DNA of 64,000 nucleotides from Trachelipus rathkii (Eukaryota > Arthropoda > Malacostraca > Isopoda > Trachelipodidae): assembly GCA_015478945.1 (NCBI GenBank), contig JABUQX010060062.1:1-64000 (forward strand), given 5' to 3'. The position numbers and the translations under genes were made by a program. The first letter of the stretch is position 1; each line of letters begins with the position of its first letter. Shown one piece after another: positions 14,851 through 27,998 of the stretch. The notes under the pieces are model-generated. The model worked only from the letters and a program-made list of their open reading frames with translations, did not search any database and was not told the DNA's origin.

Positions 14851-16250
14851 ACTTGCTTTTCATTCAAAAATTTTGATTTCTTTGTGTATAGGTAATTATT
14901 CATATTTAAATAGTAAGCAAATTTTAAAATATTCGTCAAAATGCTGGAGAAAAGGGCGTTTCAATTGAATAACGTAAATAACATTGGTGACTTAGGGTCC
15001 ATTTTAATAGCTGTAGCAGAAGCGAGTTATTATTTATGGGCACGTTAAACAAGCTTTGCTTTTTATTATCTTTTTTAAAATAATTAAAGGTAGCAAAAGA
15101 CAAAAAAATACTTATTTTTATTCACTTCTCGAAACAATTGGCTAAGTTAACTGACTCAAAATTCCGAATTAAAAATTGGAGAAATAAATTATGAAAATGA
15201 AAAATTGGTATTTGTCTAATCAGACATCAATTTATAGTCTTAAAGTCAAAGTGAATAAACTCTTAACCTAAACACTAAACATGTATAGAAAAAAATTTTA
15301 AAAATCATTTTTTAACCTGAAAAACAGAAAAGCTCGTCTTAAAGAAGAACAAATAAAAACTAAAACAACATCAATCACTCTTCCTCAGCATCTTCATGTT
15401 TGTTTAAAAGTGGAATTTATAAATATTTTTGAAAATCAGAGGAAAGATAAAGAAGATTAAAAGTTAAAATTAATAAATTCTCATCCCAATCAAAGTATAG
15501 TTAGTAAATATATTCATTTATTTAGATATTTATAGAGCGTTTGGCAGGGTTGTCTGTTTTAAAAGGATGGTGTTGCTGTTCGAAAGTTAAATTTAACGAT
15601 AAGAGCAAGCTGAGGAGAGTCAGAAATGTGAAATCAGTTGGCATGATCGTTGGCAAGCTGATAAGAGTATCAAGTTTAATACTTAAGTGAGTGTTGGATG
15701 GTGAACATCGGGGAACGGTGATGATGCAGATTGTTGACTAAGAGATCTTTAGGAATGTGGCGGTTTGCCAATGAAATACTGTGTAGGATGCAAAAGAACT
15801 AAAAAAGTGCTTGAAGGGACGCTATAGCTTACTGATGAGGAAGGTATTTTATCCGGCTGGTTTAATGCTATTACTAGTGAAACTACGGTATGGCAAAGAA
15901 GGTATATAGATCCTTAAAAGGTGCCAGGCTATGTTTGCAGCATGCATAATTAATCTTACCCTGCGGTCATGAATGTTAAGAGAGTGATAATTTCGCGTAA
16001 AAAATGAAGATGGAAAATTATTAACAAGTTGTGTGGTCTGACGAAAGGAGTAAATGAGAGTATAATAGTATAAAATGGTGCAAAAAATTTGGAAGGGTGG
16101 GATGGTTAGTGGCGGTATGGCTTACGCCAGTGCTTATTAGTGGTGAGTGTGTTTCTTCTTTAGGGAAATCTAAGAAAAAAGGGGTAGGTTAGTAAAAAAA
16201 TGACTTTGGAAGAAAGGAATGAATTAGCATTAAGCCGAGAAGATGGCAGG
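14851..16250. other. Non-coding stretch
   Basis: Normal-looking AT-rich sequence to about 15530, then a GA/GT-biased block to 16150 with several 20-30 codon open pieces on the plus strand separated by stops. The latter could be an old mobile-element relic, but no motif was recognised. Confidence 0.45.
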
Positions 16251-16259
16251 CATAATATG

Positions 16260-16500
16260 AGTAAAGAGTGAACTGGGGTGGCCTGGCCCGGGAGGGGGAA
16301 CCCGTGGCGAGATACCACTGGGGAAGGAACTTGCGTAGAAGGATGGGCTAACAACGGGCGCGCACAAGGGAAATGAGATCCGACCGTCGGTGCGACTGTA
16401 GCGTCTAGGCCGTGGTACCGAATATATGCGGATGCGGGGGCACGACGCACACCCGCCCCACCCCAAAGTGGGGGAGTCAGGGGAGGCGGCCCAACCTAAA
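16260..16500. other. GC-rich island
   Basis: A patch of roughly 240 bp, clearly over half G+C, including runs such as GGCCTGGCCCGGGAGGGGG and CGCCCCACCCC, in an otherwise AT-rich neighbourhood. Both strands are partly open (minus frames of 78-96 codons), as expected of GC-rich DNA. No protein family was recognised. A promoter or CpG-type patch, or part of a repeat, are both possible. Confidence 0.5.
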
Positions 16501-16767
16501 TGACAGAATTAGTGAGAAAAGAAAAGGCGGCCCAAAACGAGCTAAAAAGTGGTAAGAAGGCAGGTAGGAGGAGCAACCAGAAAGTAAAAAAGATTGCAAG
16601 GCGAAAGTACAAACCACAACAGGAGACTCGTCGTCTAGCTGCACCAGCACTAGGCTCACGCTACGCCGTAGATCATCTACGCACTCCATAGCTTCAGTGC
16701 ACAAACGGTAAAAAAAAGGAAGGGAAAGTTGATAAATTGAAGCGGTGAACCGCCGATCGAAACAAAA
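16501..16767. other. Mixed-composition sequence between GC island and GAA array
   Basis: A 63-codon plus-strand frame (16500-16691) rich in K, R, A and Q is open but unlike any family I know. I do not call it a gene. Confidence 0.4.
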
Positions 16768-17230
16768 AAAAAACAAGTGAAAAGAAAAATATAACAAAAA
16801 GAGAAAGAAAGAAGAAAGAAAAAAAGGGAGAAAGAGCAGGAAGAAGAAATAGAGAAGGAAGAGGAATAAGGGAAGAGAAGAAGGAGAAGGGAAAGAGAAG
16901 AGAAGAAGAAGAAGAAGAGAAGAAGAAGAAGAAGAGAGAACAAGATGAAAGCAGAAGAAGAATAAAGCATATGAAGAAGGAAGAAGAAGAAAGAAGAAGA
17001 AGAAGAAGAAGAAGAAGAAGAGAAGAAGAAGAAGGAGAAGAAGAAGAAGAAGAAGAAGAGAAGAAGAAGAAGAGAGAAGGAGAGAAGAAAAAAAGAAGAA
17101 GAAGAAGAAGAAGAAGAAGAAGAAGAAGAAGAAGAAGAAGAAGAAGAAGAAGAAGAAGAAGAAGAAGAAGAAGAAGAAGAAGAAGAAGAAGAAGAAGAAG
17201 AAAAAGAAAAAGAAGAAGAAGAAGAAGAAC
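16768..17230. repeat. (GAA)n / purine-rich microsatellite
   Basis: About 460 bp of almost pure purine on the plus strand. It starts as mixed GAA/GGAGAA and becomes a near-perfect (GAA)n run from about 17090 to 17230, ending in a few CAA units. The long Phe/Ser/Leu and Arg/Glu frames here are translations of the repeat. Long (GAA)n tracts are known to form triplex DNA. Confidence 0.95.
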
Positions 17231-18300
17231 AACAACAGATCACTGACTAGCAAACACTTTACAGTTCACTCAAGGCTAGCCTGTAAAATATTTTTTTTAT
17301 TTATTGTGTTGGATGTGTCGACTTTCTTAAACAGATTTATTTATTTATTTTTAACTTCATAGTTGCTTACACGATTTAAGCCGCCCTAGTAATATTTAGA
17401 TTTGCTTATTGAATTTGAACGATATGAGTTTATTTAACCTGCAACAGATCTGTTTCTAAGCAGCAACCATCATATTAAGAATTTTGCAATTTTATTTTGA
17501 ATTAATGTTCTGTCATTTTAGTTATAGCGTTTAACTTTTGAAATGCAAGTCATTTTCTAAGCGGTGACACATCAATAATTATTATTAATAATATCATTAA
17601 AACAATTATAAATATTATTAATGATACTATAATTAACATTGCTATTAATATTATTATCAATAATATCAATGTAATTATTAATATCATTATTAATAGTGGA
17701 TTATTTCTCTCTACCAGTATGACTGAAGAAGGTCACCGTCTTTAGAACGATAGCTGCTTTTAAAAAAGGTGGAGAAATGAAAGCTAATTTATTATAAATT
17801 AAGGCGATAGTTTGATTGAGGATATCACCTCACCATCTAGAAGGGAATTACACTTTCAAGGCTGCTGAACATCAAACGCTTATTAAATTAGCGCTTTCCC
17901 TAATTCTTTCGTAAAAAAGTATTTTTAACATTTACTAATTATGATCTCGATTAGTGTGTTAGTTCAATTTTACAATATATAGGCCACTACAAATTTTTGT
18001 GTTTTAATAAAGTAAAACTCGAGCTGAATTGAAGCTCAAAGACCAATGTCCTTAAGGTGTATATCTAGCTTTTCTCTTGAATGAATCGATTGTTGCCGCT
18101 ATTCACTATTTCATTTCACTACTGCTATTCACTTCTCAATTACATCGTAATTGAAGGAATTCTTAGCTATATTGGTTTGATCGTTTATGAGAAAGTTTAT
18201 GTCCATAATAAGTCCTACGTCCTCAGTTGCCAGCTTACACCCACTTCGGGGATGACTCCTAAATGGGACTTCTCGTAGGGAAAAGATGAAATTTCAAATG
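17231..18300. other. Non-coding sequence downstream of STAM
   Basis: AT-rich DNA with a degenerate ATT/AAT block at about 17575-17695. The 65-codon plus-strand frame at 18081-18278 overlaps the expected STAM 3' region and has no family features. Confidence 0.55.
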
Positions 18301-18307
18301 ATGGTAC

Positions 18308-18313
18308 TTTATT
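18308..18313 (-). terminator. Candidate polyadenylation signal for STAM
   Basis: Reverse complement reads AATAAA about 150 nt after the STAM stop codon. It is a canonical hexamer in the right orientation and distance, but in AT-rich DNA such hexamers are frequent. Confidence 0.4.
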
Positions 18314-18459
18314 AAATAAAAATGAAAACTCGTGAATTAATTTCAGTCTCCTTATTAGGAATAAGTAAGGAAGAAGCCCTCTAGGAGTAGCATAGTTGGG
18401 TTATTTTAAATTCGGTTAACCTTCGGTATTTTAGGTAGGGATTAAGTTTGTTAGAGTGT

Positions 18460-18684
18460 TCAAGATATCTTTGAAGAGAAATGATCAAAGCTATATCCTA
18501 AGTTACTTTGATAATGGCTGTTGATTGAAGCAGGTTGTTGAGAAGACAGCGTTTGAGTAGGAGTACCCATATGGACTGAAGTAGGCGGTCCTCCGGAAGC
18601 ATTAACATGTGGTGGTAAATATTGAGGTGGCATTCCACTTATAGGATGACCACCATAAGGAGCATAGTGACTTTGTGGATACAT
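18460..18684 (-). CDS. STAM: STAM terminal exon: low-complexity C-terminus
   Basis: Acceptor TTTTCAG followed by 74 codons and a TGA stop. Composition is Pro, His, Ser, Gln, Tyr and Gly rich (for example [14 protein letters not shown] and SHYQSNLGY), typical of the disordered tail of STAM. Joined in phase 0 to the previous exon. The first Met is an internal residue, not a start codon. A divergent or alternatively spliced tail is possible since this part is poorly conserved. Confidence 0.82.
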   Translation of the reverse strand: MYPQSHYAPYGGHPISGMPPQYLPPHVNASGGPPTSVHMGTPTQTLSSQQPASINSHYQSNLGYSFDHFSSKIS

Positions 18685-19453
18685 CTGAAAATCGGATTAT
18701 CGTTAAAATAAGAATACCACAAAACTGATTAAGAATTTACATTGTTGGTGAACAAGAGTGAACTCAAAAAAAAATATTAGAATTTTTAAGATTGGTCGAA
18801 GAAACGTAATGTATTCCAATTCTAGGAATAAAAGTAACAATTCATTAAGAGCTGGACCTTATTAAAGCCCTCTACCTCTACACAGAACCTTTTATTTTTA
18901 TATAGTTCCTTAACATATTAAACAAAAAAAATATTTTTTGAGTTGCGTCAATAATTGTGCACAGACGATGTACCTTTTCATCCATTTATGCTTTATTAAT
19001 TGTGTATATTCAACTTTCAAAACTGCTCATAAGCAAAGAGAAGTTTATCCAAAACTTTTGTTTAGCCACTTTTATAAGCAGTTAGGTACCACCGATTAAA
19101 CTTTTCAAGCTAAAATTAAAGATTTTAGTATCCACTTCATATTGTTAAAAAAAGAAAGAGAAATTCTGATCTTGTAATTACCTGGGGGTGCGGCATATTT
19201 TGAGACTGGTATTGAAGGTGACCCATATTCTGATCTCCAGGTATTCCAGAACCTGGCATCATTTTTGAATAAGGGCTGTAATAGGGCATCGGTGAAGGCA
19301 TCTCTCTCATCAACTAAAAAAAATGTATAAATATCAAATATCTCTGAAAAATATTACATGATCTAGTGTCATACTAAGGATGTGAAGAAAATTAAAAGGA
19401 ATTGCTTTTGATTACTTTAATCTGACAAAATAAATTTATTATATATAAATATG

Positions 19454-19485
<32 letters not shown>

Positions 19486-19544
19486 ATATATTATATATAT
19501 ATATATATATACTATATATATATATATATATATACTATATATAT

Positions 19545-19586
<42 letters not shown>

Positions 19587-22500
19587 TATATTTATATATA
19601 TTATATATAATATATTATATATATATTATATATAAATATATATATATATATATATAATATATACTAGTATATTATATATTATATATATATATATATATTA
19701 TATTATATAATATTATATTTATATATAAATATAATATAATATAGTATATATATATATTATAATATATATAATTGCATTTTACTTGATGAATGTAGGGTTG
19801 CACGGAATTGTACAATACTCCATATATTTCCTAATAATAAACTTTCTAAATTAGAGGTACAATAGTCCCCTAAAATTCGCCGGCTCTAAAAAACTTTTAA
19901 GTAACTTCAATATTTTATTATTTAAACACCTAGGGAATACTGCACTAACCCAACTGGCACAAATATTTAATAGCTCCATCAGTTTAAACTCTATTACCCC
20001 CATTAGGAAAAAAGCAATCAGAATACCAACACTAAAAACCAAGTAAAGATCCCTAAAAACCCCTTTCTTACTGTCCTATATCACTTATCAACATTACATA
20101 AACTCCTCAAAAAACTCCTGATCAAAATTACACTTCACATTCCCAAACAAAATTCCAACCACAACTGCACTCGTAAAAACCATCAAACCCATAACAAATG
20201 GCCTAAACTCCACACCTACACACAAAACAATACTCATAGCAATTGACATCAACAAAGCCTTCAACACAGTTCCAAAACACAACCTAATCCACAAAATAAA
20301 CTCTCAACATCCCCAAAAATCTCAAAAAATGGATATCTAACTTCCTATCAGTTAGAACAGCCCAAACTCGAATCAACAATAAATCTTGCACAGTTATCTT
20401 CAATAATGGAGTACCCACCCCAAGGAGCAATCCTTTCCCCGCATACTTTTCAACCTATTCACAGCCGATCTCCCACAACCTATGTAGATGACATCACCAT
20501 CGCCACTACGCATCAGTATCTAAACACTGCCACAATCTGATAAAAATTTTAATTTAATCCTAACATGGCTAACCAACAATAGAAAGTCCGCCTCACCAAA
20601 CAAATCATCAATTACTCTAATCACTACACCCCCAAATCTACCTAAAAGAACACTAATTCCAGTAAACAAATCCAAAATCTTAGGCATAACACTAGACTCT
20701 CATTTAAATTACACAAAACACACTGGCAACATAACCACATCACAAATAAAGCACTAAATAAATTAAGAATCATAGCCGATACTGATATCAACTAACATAC
20801 CACAGAATCACCACTACAGATCTACAAATCAATTTTTACGTCCGCAACAATAAATTATCTCTCTCCCACATGGCATCCACTCCTGACTAACATGAAAAAA
20901 TTACAAATGAGAAAACAAGGCACTCAGAATGATAACAGGATGTCCCTCCACTTCACCTCAACAACATCTACACGGAAAAACAAAAATTCTACCCATAGAC
21001 AAACACTTAGAAATGATAGGCACGCAATTCTTTGTCAAAACACTAACACCCCAACTCCCATGTCATACCGCACTAACCCTACCTATCACATACTTAAACC
21101 TCCTCCTTCCTCTTCGGCACTACTCTATAAACAAATTACAATATCAGGGTGAAGGGAAGTTCGAAACGAAAAGACAGGGACGAAACAGTTTTCCAAAGTC
21201 ATATTTCAAGCTCTGAAGCACAGAACGTAAGAACCCTATAAGAAACAGACTACCTAACAATTTACTAAATGAACATTCACCTGAAATAGCTCCAGAATTT
21301 AACTCTCTCCCTAGAACCATTCAATCATCCCTGGCCAAACTAAGATGCGGCCACCATCCAAACCTACAACACTATAAACACAGATTCAATCTAAACCAAG
21401 CCACATCAAACATCTGTCCAAATTGTGGCCTGGCCCCGGAAACTACCTCTCACTTTCTTCTAATCTGTCATTTTAACTCTCAACCCAGAGCAATCTGGAA
21501 CATCTCAGCCCTGGAAGATCTATGGAGGAGGCCGGCCGAGGTGGCGGGGTACCTTGAGGCAGTATGGCAGCCCTGAAGACAGGGTGGCCAGGGAGTGAGA
21601 AAGTAAAGTAAGATAATATATAAATATATATATAGTATATATTCTAACAACAATCTTTAACAAGACTTACTTGTCTTTCCCACTACATGTGGGGTAGGGG
21701 TGGATAACATGCACGGAAAATGTGAGAGTTAAGTAGAAGAGCATGACAAGTCGAAAGGAAAGCACCCCCCCCCCTTGCCATCCCCTTAAGTGAGAGCTCA
21801 TCGCAGTCAATTATTTAATTTATAAAGCTATATTATGAGTAACATTTGCTACTAGCTTTAGATTACTTTATCCTCATAATATGAACCAAATACTAAAACT
21901 ATTTTCTATTATTCTCTTTAAATTCCCTTTCTCTTGCCTATTTTTATTTCAATCCCTTAATTCATTATTTCCTCTTTAACCCTTACTTAATCTTTTCCTC
22001 ATAAGCTGTTTTAATTTACTTTTCCAAACCAATCCTATTTCTGTATTCCCTATAACCTCATCATCAGTTATTCTCTTCCCAGTTTTCAATTCATTCTTAC
22101 CAACTCCATCAGCTTCAGCACATTGTTTCGCAAACTTTAAATTCCTATTGATTAACACTCCTAGATTCTTTTCATTCATTCCTCGACTCTTACTCTTTTT
22201 CCAAAAAATTATTTTCCTCCACATTTACTCTTCTTCCAAAGTTCATAATAGACTCACCACTACAATTCTCAAAAGTCATTCCTAGTAACAGGTTTTTATC
22301 TAATAGCCAATTTAATGTGGTTGAACAAGAAAATCAAGAGGGCGGTAGGTAGCCCTTTGAGTATGTAAGTTTGCCAAGAGTTTCAACTGAACCTCCTATC
22401 AAGCAGAGAGATTTAACTTACAATTCTCTACAGAAATTTATAAAAAGCTCTGAAAACTTTGAACCTTACAAACTACATTCAAATCAAATCAAATGCAGTT

Positions 22501-23473
22501 TACCGTGGTATAACGATAGCTCAGAGTCACGAGACAAGTGGCCAGGGTTCGATTCCTCGTCTGGATCCTAGGTAAAAATTACCTAGAGTAGTTCGCTTCC
22601 TTAAATAGAGCAATATCCGTTGAGGTGGGAAGTTGGGAGAGGAAAAGCCTAATTAGCTTATTAAATATTTTATGCAAATACAATTTCCACAAAAGCTGGA
22701 AATTAATAAATTTTAAATGAAATTTTAAATTTTAAAAATAAAAAATAATTTTAAAAAAATTCTTACCTGGTGGTAAAGTCCCAGAGCATCTACAAGGCCT
22801 GCGCTTATTCTGGCTAACTGGGCATGTTTTTTATCAATACGCTCCAATTCTGCATCTATATTAGGTGCCATGGCATTCACTTGTTCTTCCAAACCCGGTA
22901 AGGATGGATCATCGCTTCTTTCTCCTGTTGGGTCAGCTTCATGAAGCAAATGAAGTAAATGATCAATTTTTTCCTCATCTATTTCTCCAGTTGCCTCTAC
23001 GGTAATCTCCGAGGGCGTTTCTTCCTCAACTTCCGTGACTTCAACACATTCTGAGAAGGATACTCTCTTGCCACTTAACCCAGATTCACTTTCTTTCAAG
23101 TTAAAAAAATAAAATATACACATTTAGCTATGTAACAAATTATATATACATGATAAAGAACATTTAAAATTCATCTAAGGCTAGTATCTAAAAAAAATAA
23201 AACTTCATATTTAAATTAAATTAAATATCAGTTAGCAAATATAGGTGTTGACCAGTGGTGAGCCGGAGCTGGTTAGAACGACTAAGCAGAGAACCAGTTA
23301 TTAAAATTTTGACAACTCACCACTCAGGTTGACTACTACTACTACTATCACTTACCGAAAGAAATGTCTCCCTCTAAATTGGTTGTAACAAAATTGGCAG
23401 GAAATAGACCCTCTCCTCTGTGATTGGTACCCTTCCACCAATTTGCATCACTGTTATCCAATATTATAACTGG

Positions 23474-23527
<54 letters not shown>

Positions 23528-23637
23528 ATATATTATATATATATATTATATATATATATATACTATATATATATTATATATATCTTATATATATATATAT
23601 ATATATATTATATAGTAGTATATATATATACTATATA

Positions 23638-23668
<31 letters not shown>

Positions 23669-26310
23669 CTATATAGTATATATCGTTGTCTACCTTTATT
23701 CCCCCAGACTAGGGGTTAAGGTGCGTTGCAATGCACAGGCGAAAACAATAGTAGAGAGAAACTGAGTCGACAAAAGTCGAAAAGAGAGCATAGCCTTACC
23801 CCGTCCCTCTATACCTATTAGTGACAACTCGTCGCATCAGAAAATCCACCCTAGAGCTTACGGGACCACGACGGACCCTTACTAATCGCATATCGTCAGT
23901 GTATGGTTCAATCCTTGGCCCAGGTGGGCCACAACCAACCCCCTCACAAACCCCGCATTCTCTCCTATCTTCTCTCCATCTGCCAAACTCTCATTACTCT
24001 CCCTCCAGACATTCCTTACTGACTCAATCCACTTTTTCTTTCGGCTTCCCACCAGTTGATTCCCAACACAATCACCAACTATACATCCGCTTAACCAACC
24101 CGACTATCATCCCAATCATCCTTTCCACATGATCAAAACCATCTAACATACTTTCGTTTATTCTCCCATTTACACCTCCTTTCTTCACCCCACACAAACT
24201 CTCTAATACGTTTTCATTCTAATATCAATTTCTTCTCAGCACCTAACACGCCCATAGATTTGTCCAATACTGTAACACTTTAACTTTAGATCATTACCAT
24301 CTTATTCAGAACCATAATCTAACTACCATACATTAACGACAAGGAAATCAACATACCGCTCATGTAAGAACTCTAGAGCAACTCAAGACTTAGTCAATTT
24401 ACTCCACCAACGATTTAATTGCCACCTTCCTTCCTGTCCTGCCATTCACAACTTCCTCTACACTCTGCATCATCCATTCTTTTTTCATCAACATATAATC
24501 CTAAATATTTAAATAAGACTCAGACACTTGTTCCGGCTGCTCACACCATATAACATAACTTCAAACCGAGGGACTGTCCTCATTCACACCATAACCTTAC
24601 CTCTATCTACGTTTACTTTCAAGACCCTCCTTTTACAACACCCTGCCAAATCTCTCTACCAATCCCTCTCAACTCTTCTTCAGATTCACTCACAGCAAAA
24701 ATCAAATCTATTATATCGCATATAAATAGGTTAAGGCATTATCCACTCACCTCCTTCTCCATCATTTTTTAACACCCATCTTTCCTGCCAACCCGATGCC
24801 ATCTCTGTGTTCTTTCATATACCCCATCATAAACAAATTAAATACCAAGGAAACATAAACAATCTGCCTGTCTCACTCCGCTATTAATATTAAATCAAAT
24901 CATTCTTTCGACCTATTTATTCTTACACACGCTTCACTATTCCTGTCATCACATACTTTTGATTCCAATTCAGAAGCCTACAACCAACCCATATATCACT
25001 AACACCTTGCCATAAAGCTTCCCTATTTAATCCTATCATACGCCTGAGGCAAATCCATAAAACCTATTATCTTTCAACCTTCCTTCTTTTCCCTCATTTT
25101 CTCAATATCATTTGTTTCAATGTAAAATATTTTGATCCCACACATCCTCTACCACTCCTAAACGCACCCCTGTTCTTCGCCAATCAGTCCTTCAGTCACT
25201 CAGAGCACTCTTTCGACCAAAATAGCAGCATATATCTTGCCTACAACACTCAATAAACTAATTCCCCCTATATATTCCTGAACAGTTCCCCCTCGATCTC
25301 CTTACCCTTAGTACTATTACTTGGCCTCTCCTACCAAATCCCTCGGAAACTATATCCCTTCCATAAAACGCTTATATTACTCAACATCCATGTTCCAATC
25401 GAAACACATCTCGCCTCTGTTCTTGATCATTTCACCAGTAAATTTCATCTTATACCGTCAGATTTACCATTCTTCAAAACTCTCACTCACCCCATTACCT
25501 CTTCCTCTATGTTTCTTTCCTCTTCTCCAAAATATCCTATTCCTTCTTGCACCAATCAAACCAGCAACATATTGCACTATACCTCTTCCATTACTGGCTA
25601 AGCATTATATAAGATTTTTCGAAGTGTTCTTTCCAAGCACTCCCTCAATTATTTAGTTATAACCAAAAGCAACTATCCCCATTGCATGTATTTTTAAGCG
25701 GTTTCCCTTATTCTTGCACTTAACGTTTTCCGCGCTTCCTTCCAGAAGGCTCCCTATTGCCTTGCAAGTCCCCATTCATCGCTGCCTGTTCCCACAACTG
25801 TTTCTAGTTACTCTTCTTTTCTCATACGTATGGCACCTTTTAGTATTTCTTTTTTCCCCTCCTTATATACTTCCAAAACATCTTTCTTTGAAACTTCATC
25901 ATTTGCTTTTAGTACATTCAACCACGCTTCTTTTTATACTTTTTTTACGCGCTTGCATCACCTCTTCATTCCACACACTCACTGTTAACCAATTCTTACT
26001 CTCCTTACTTTAACAATACCACATAATTCCTTTGCACTGATAACAATTGCTTCCTTCATTGCGTCCCAGATGTGCCAGTTTTCAACTTGTTCACATTCAA
26101 CTGATTTACTACCGAATGCTCTTAAATACTTATCCTTATTAACCTTGTTCACTTAACTTCTCACTCTTAATTCTACCCACTTCCTACCTTATCATCACCT
26201 ACCGCATCCAAGCCCCACTAACTTAATTTTACAATAAGAACATAATGATCCGATTAATCCCATTCATATATATATAATTATTATATATATATTATTATAT
26301 AATATATTTT

Positions 26311-26342
<32 letters not shown>

Positions 26343-27630
26343 ATATTATATATATATAATATATATTATATATATATATAATAATTACATAAAATTAAAA
26401 ATTTATCTTTTCTTTCTCATCTTCCTCTTTGGCCCAAGACTGGGGGTAAGGTGCGTGACATGCATCGAAAAGAAAAGCAGTAGGGAGAACATGACAAAAG
26501 TCGAAAAGAAAAGCCCAGCCGTTACGCCCCCTCTGTACCACATTAATTAGTGGAGAGCTCGTCACAGAAACAGAAAAATCCACCTAGAAGCATCATGGGA
26601 CCAGCGACGGCCCCTCACTATGGTAAATGTTGTTCACGATGTAAGGGTTATCCTGGCCCAGGTGTGGCCACAACCATGCCCCTCCCCTGACAAAACCCCG
26701 CCATTCTCTCCTATCAATCAGGACCTTTATTCTCGCCTCTGCCAAACTCACATTTCTCTCCTTCAGACATTCGTTCACCGACTCAATCCACTTTCCTCTT
26801 CGGTCTCCCAGGCCGGTCGGTTCCGCAACACACTCTCCACTATACAATCCGCTTAACCAACCGAATTAATCATTCATCCTTTCTCCATGACCAAACCATC
26901 TCAACATACTTTCATTTTATTCTCTCATTTACCCATTTCTGCAACACCACACAACTCTCTATACGTTCATTCCTCACTTTATTAATTTCTTTCAACACCT
27001 TAGCATGCCCCTAAGGATTGTCGCAATCTGAAGTTCAATTGATAACTTTAGATCTATAAACTTCTTAATATATATATAATTATATAGTAATAGTATATAT
27101 AATATATATAATATATATATATATATATATTATATATAGTATATATATACGTATACGTATAAGTATTATATATAATTATATGATATATATATATATAGTA
27201 TATATAATTTATATATATATATAATCATAGAAAATATTTAAAACTTCGTACAATTCTCCACAAATACTCCTTCTTGCTTGATCATTAATTATATTATCCT
27301 ATAATCTATTACATTTTATAAACAATATTCGAATTTGGCTTACTTTCTTTATATGAGGTAACATAATCATAAGGAATTCGGAAAAGATTAAGTTTTTTTC
27401 GTTGGTTCTTTTTTTTCGGCCAGTGCGCTGCGCACAGCCGAGGTAATCTGAACTTAAAACTGCGAAGCATCTTGAATATAATGCCACAGACAGTGATACT
27501 GCCGGGGAGAGGAATACCTGCTGTAAAAATTAATAACATTTAAACTGATCAAACTTTTCAAATGAGAGAAGAGAGAGGAGAGAGAGAGAGAGAGAGAGAG
27601 GAAGAGGAGAGAGACGAGAGAGAGAGAAGT

Positions 27631-27686
<56 letters not shown>

Positions 27687-27748
27687 AGATAGAAGGAGAG
27701 AGAGAAAGAGAGAGAAAGAGAGAGAAAGAGAGAGAGATAGGAAGAATG

Positions 27749-27788
<40 letters not shown>

Positions 27789-27908
27789 AGAAGAGAGAGA
27801 GAGAGAGAGAGAGTAGAGGGAGAGGAAGAGAGCGAGAGAGAGAAGAGAGAGAGAGAGCTAGGGAGAGCAAAGAGAGAGAGGAGAGAGAGAGAAGAGAGAG
27901 AGAAGAGA

Positions 27909-27998
<90 letters not shown>

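Noticed and set aside
16477..17253. Frames of 91-258 codons made of Phe, Ser, Leu or Arg, Glu, Lys
   Set aside because: They are translations of the (GAA)n purine tract in different frames, with no non-repeat coding core.
22505..22580. True tRNA gene at the GGTTCGATTCC B box
   Set aside because: The A box is shortened and no acceptor stem or anticodon arm can be drawn; a tRNA-derived SINE fits better.
27299..27539. Minus-strand block as the missing STAM SH3 exon
   Set aside because: It has an acceptor-like TTTTTACAG and the right location, but no frame shows the ALYDF strand or matches the needed exit phase convincingly.
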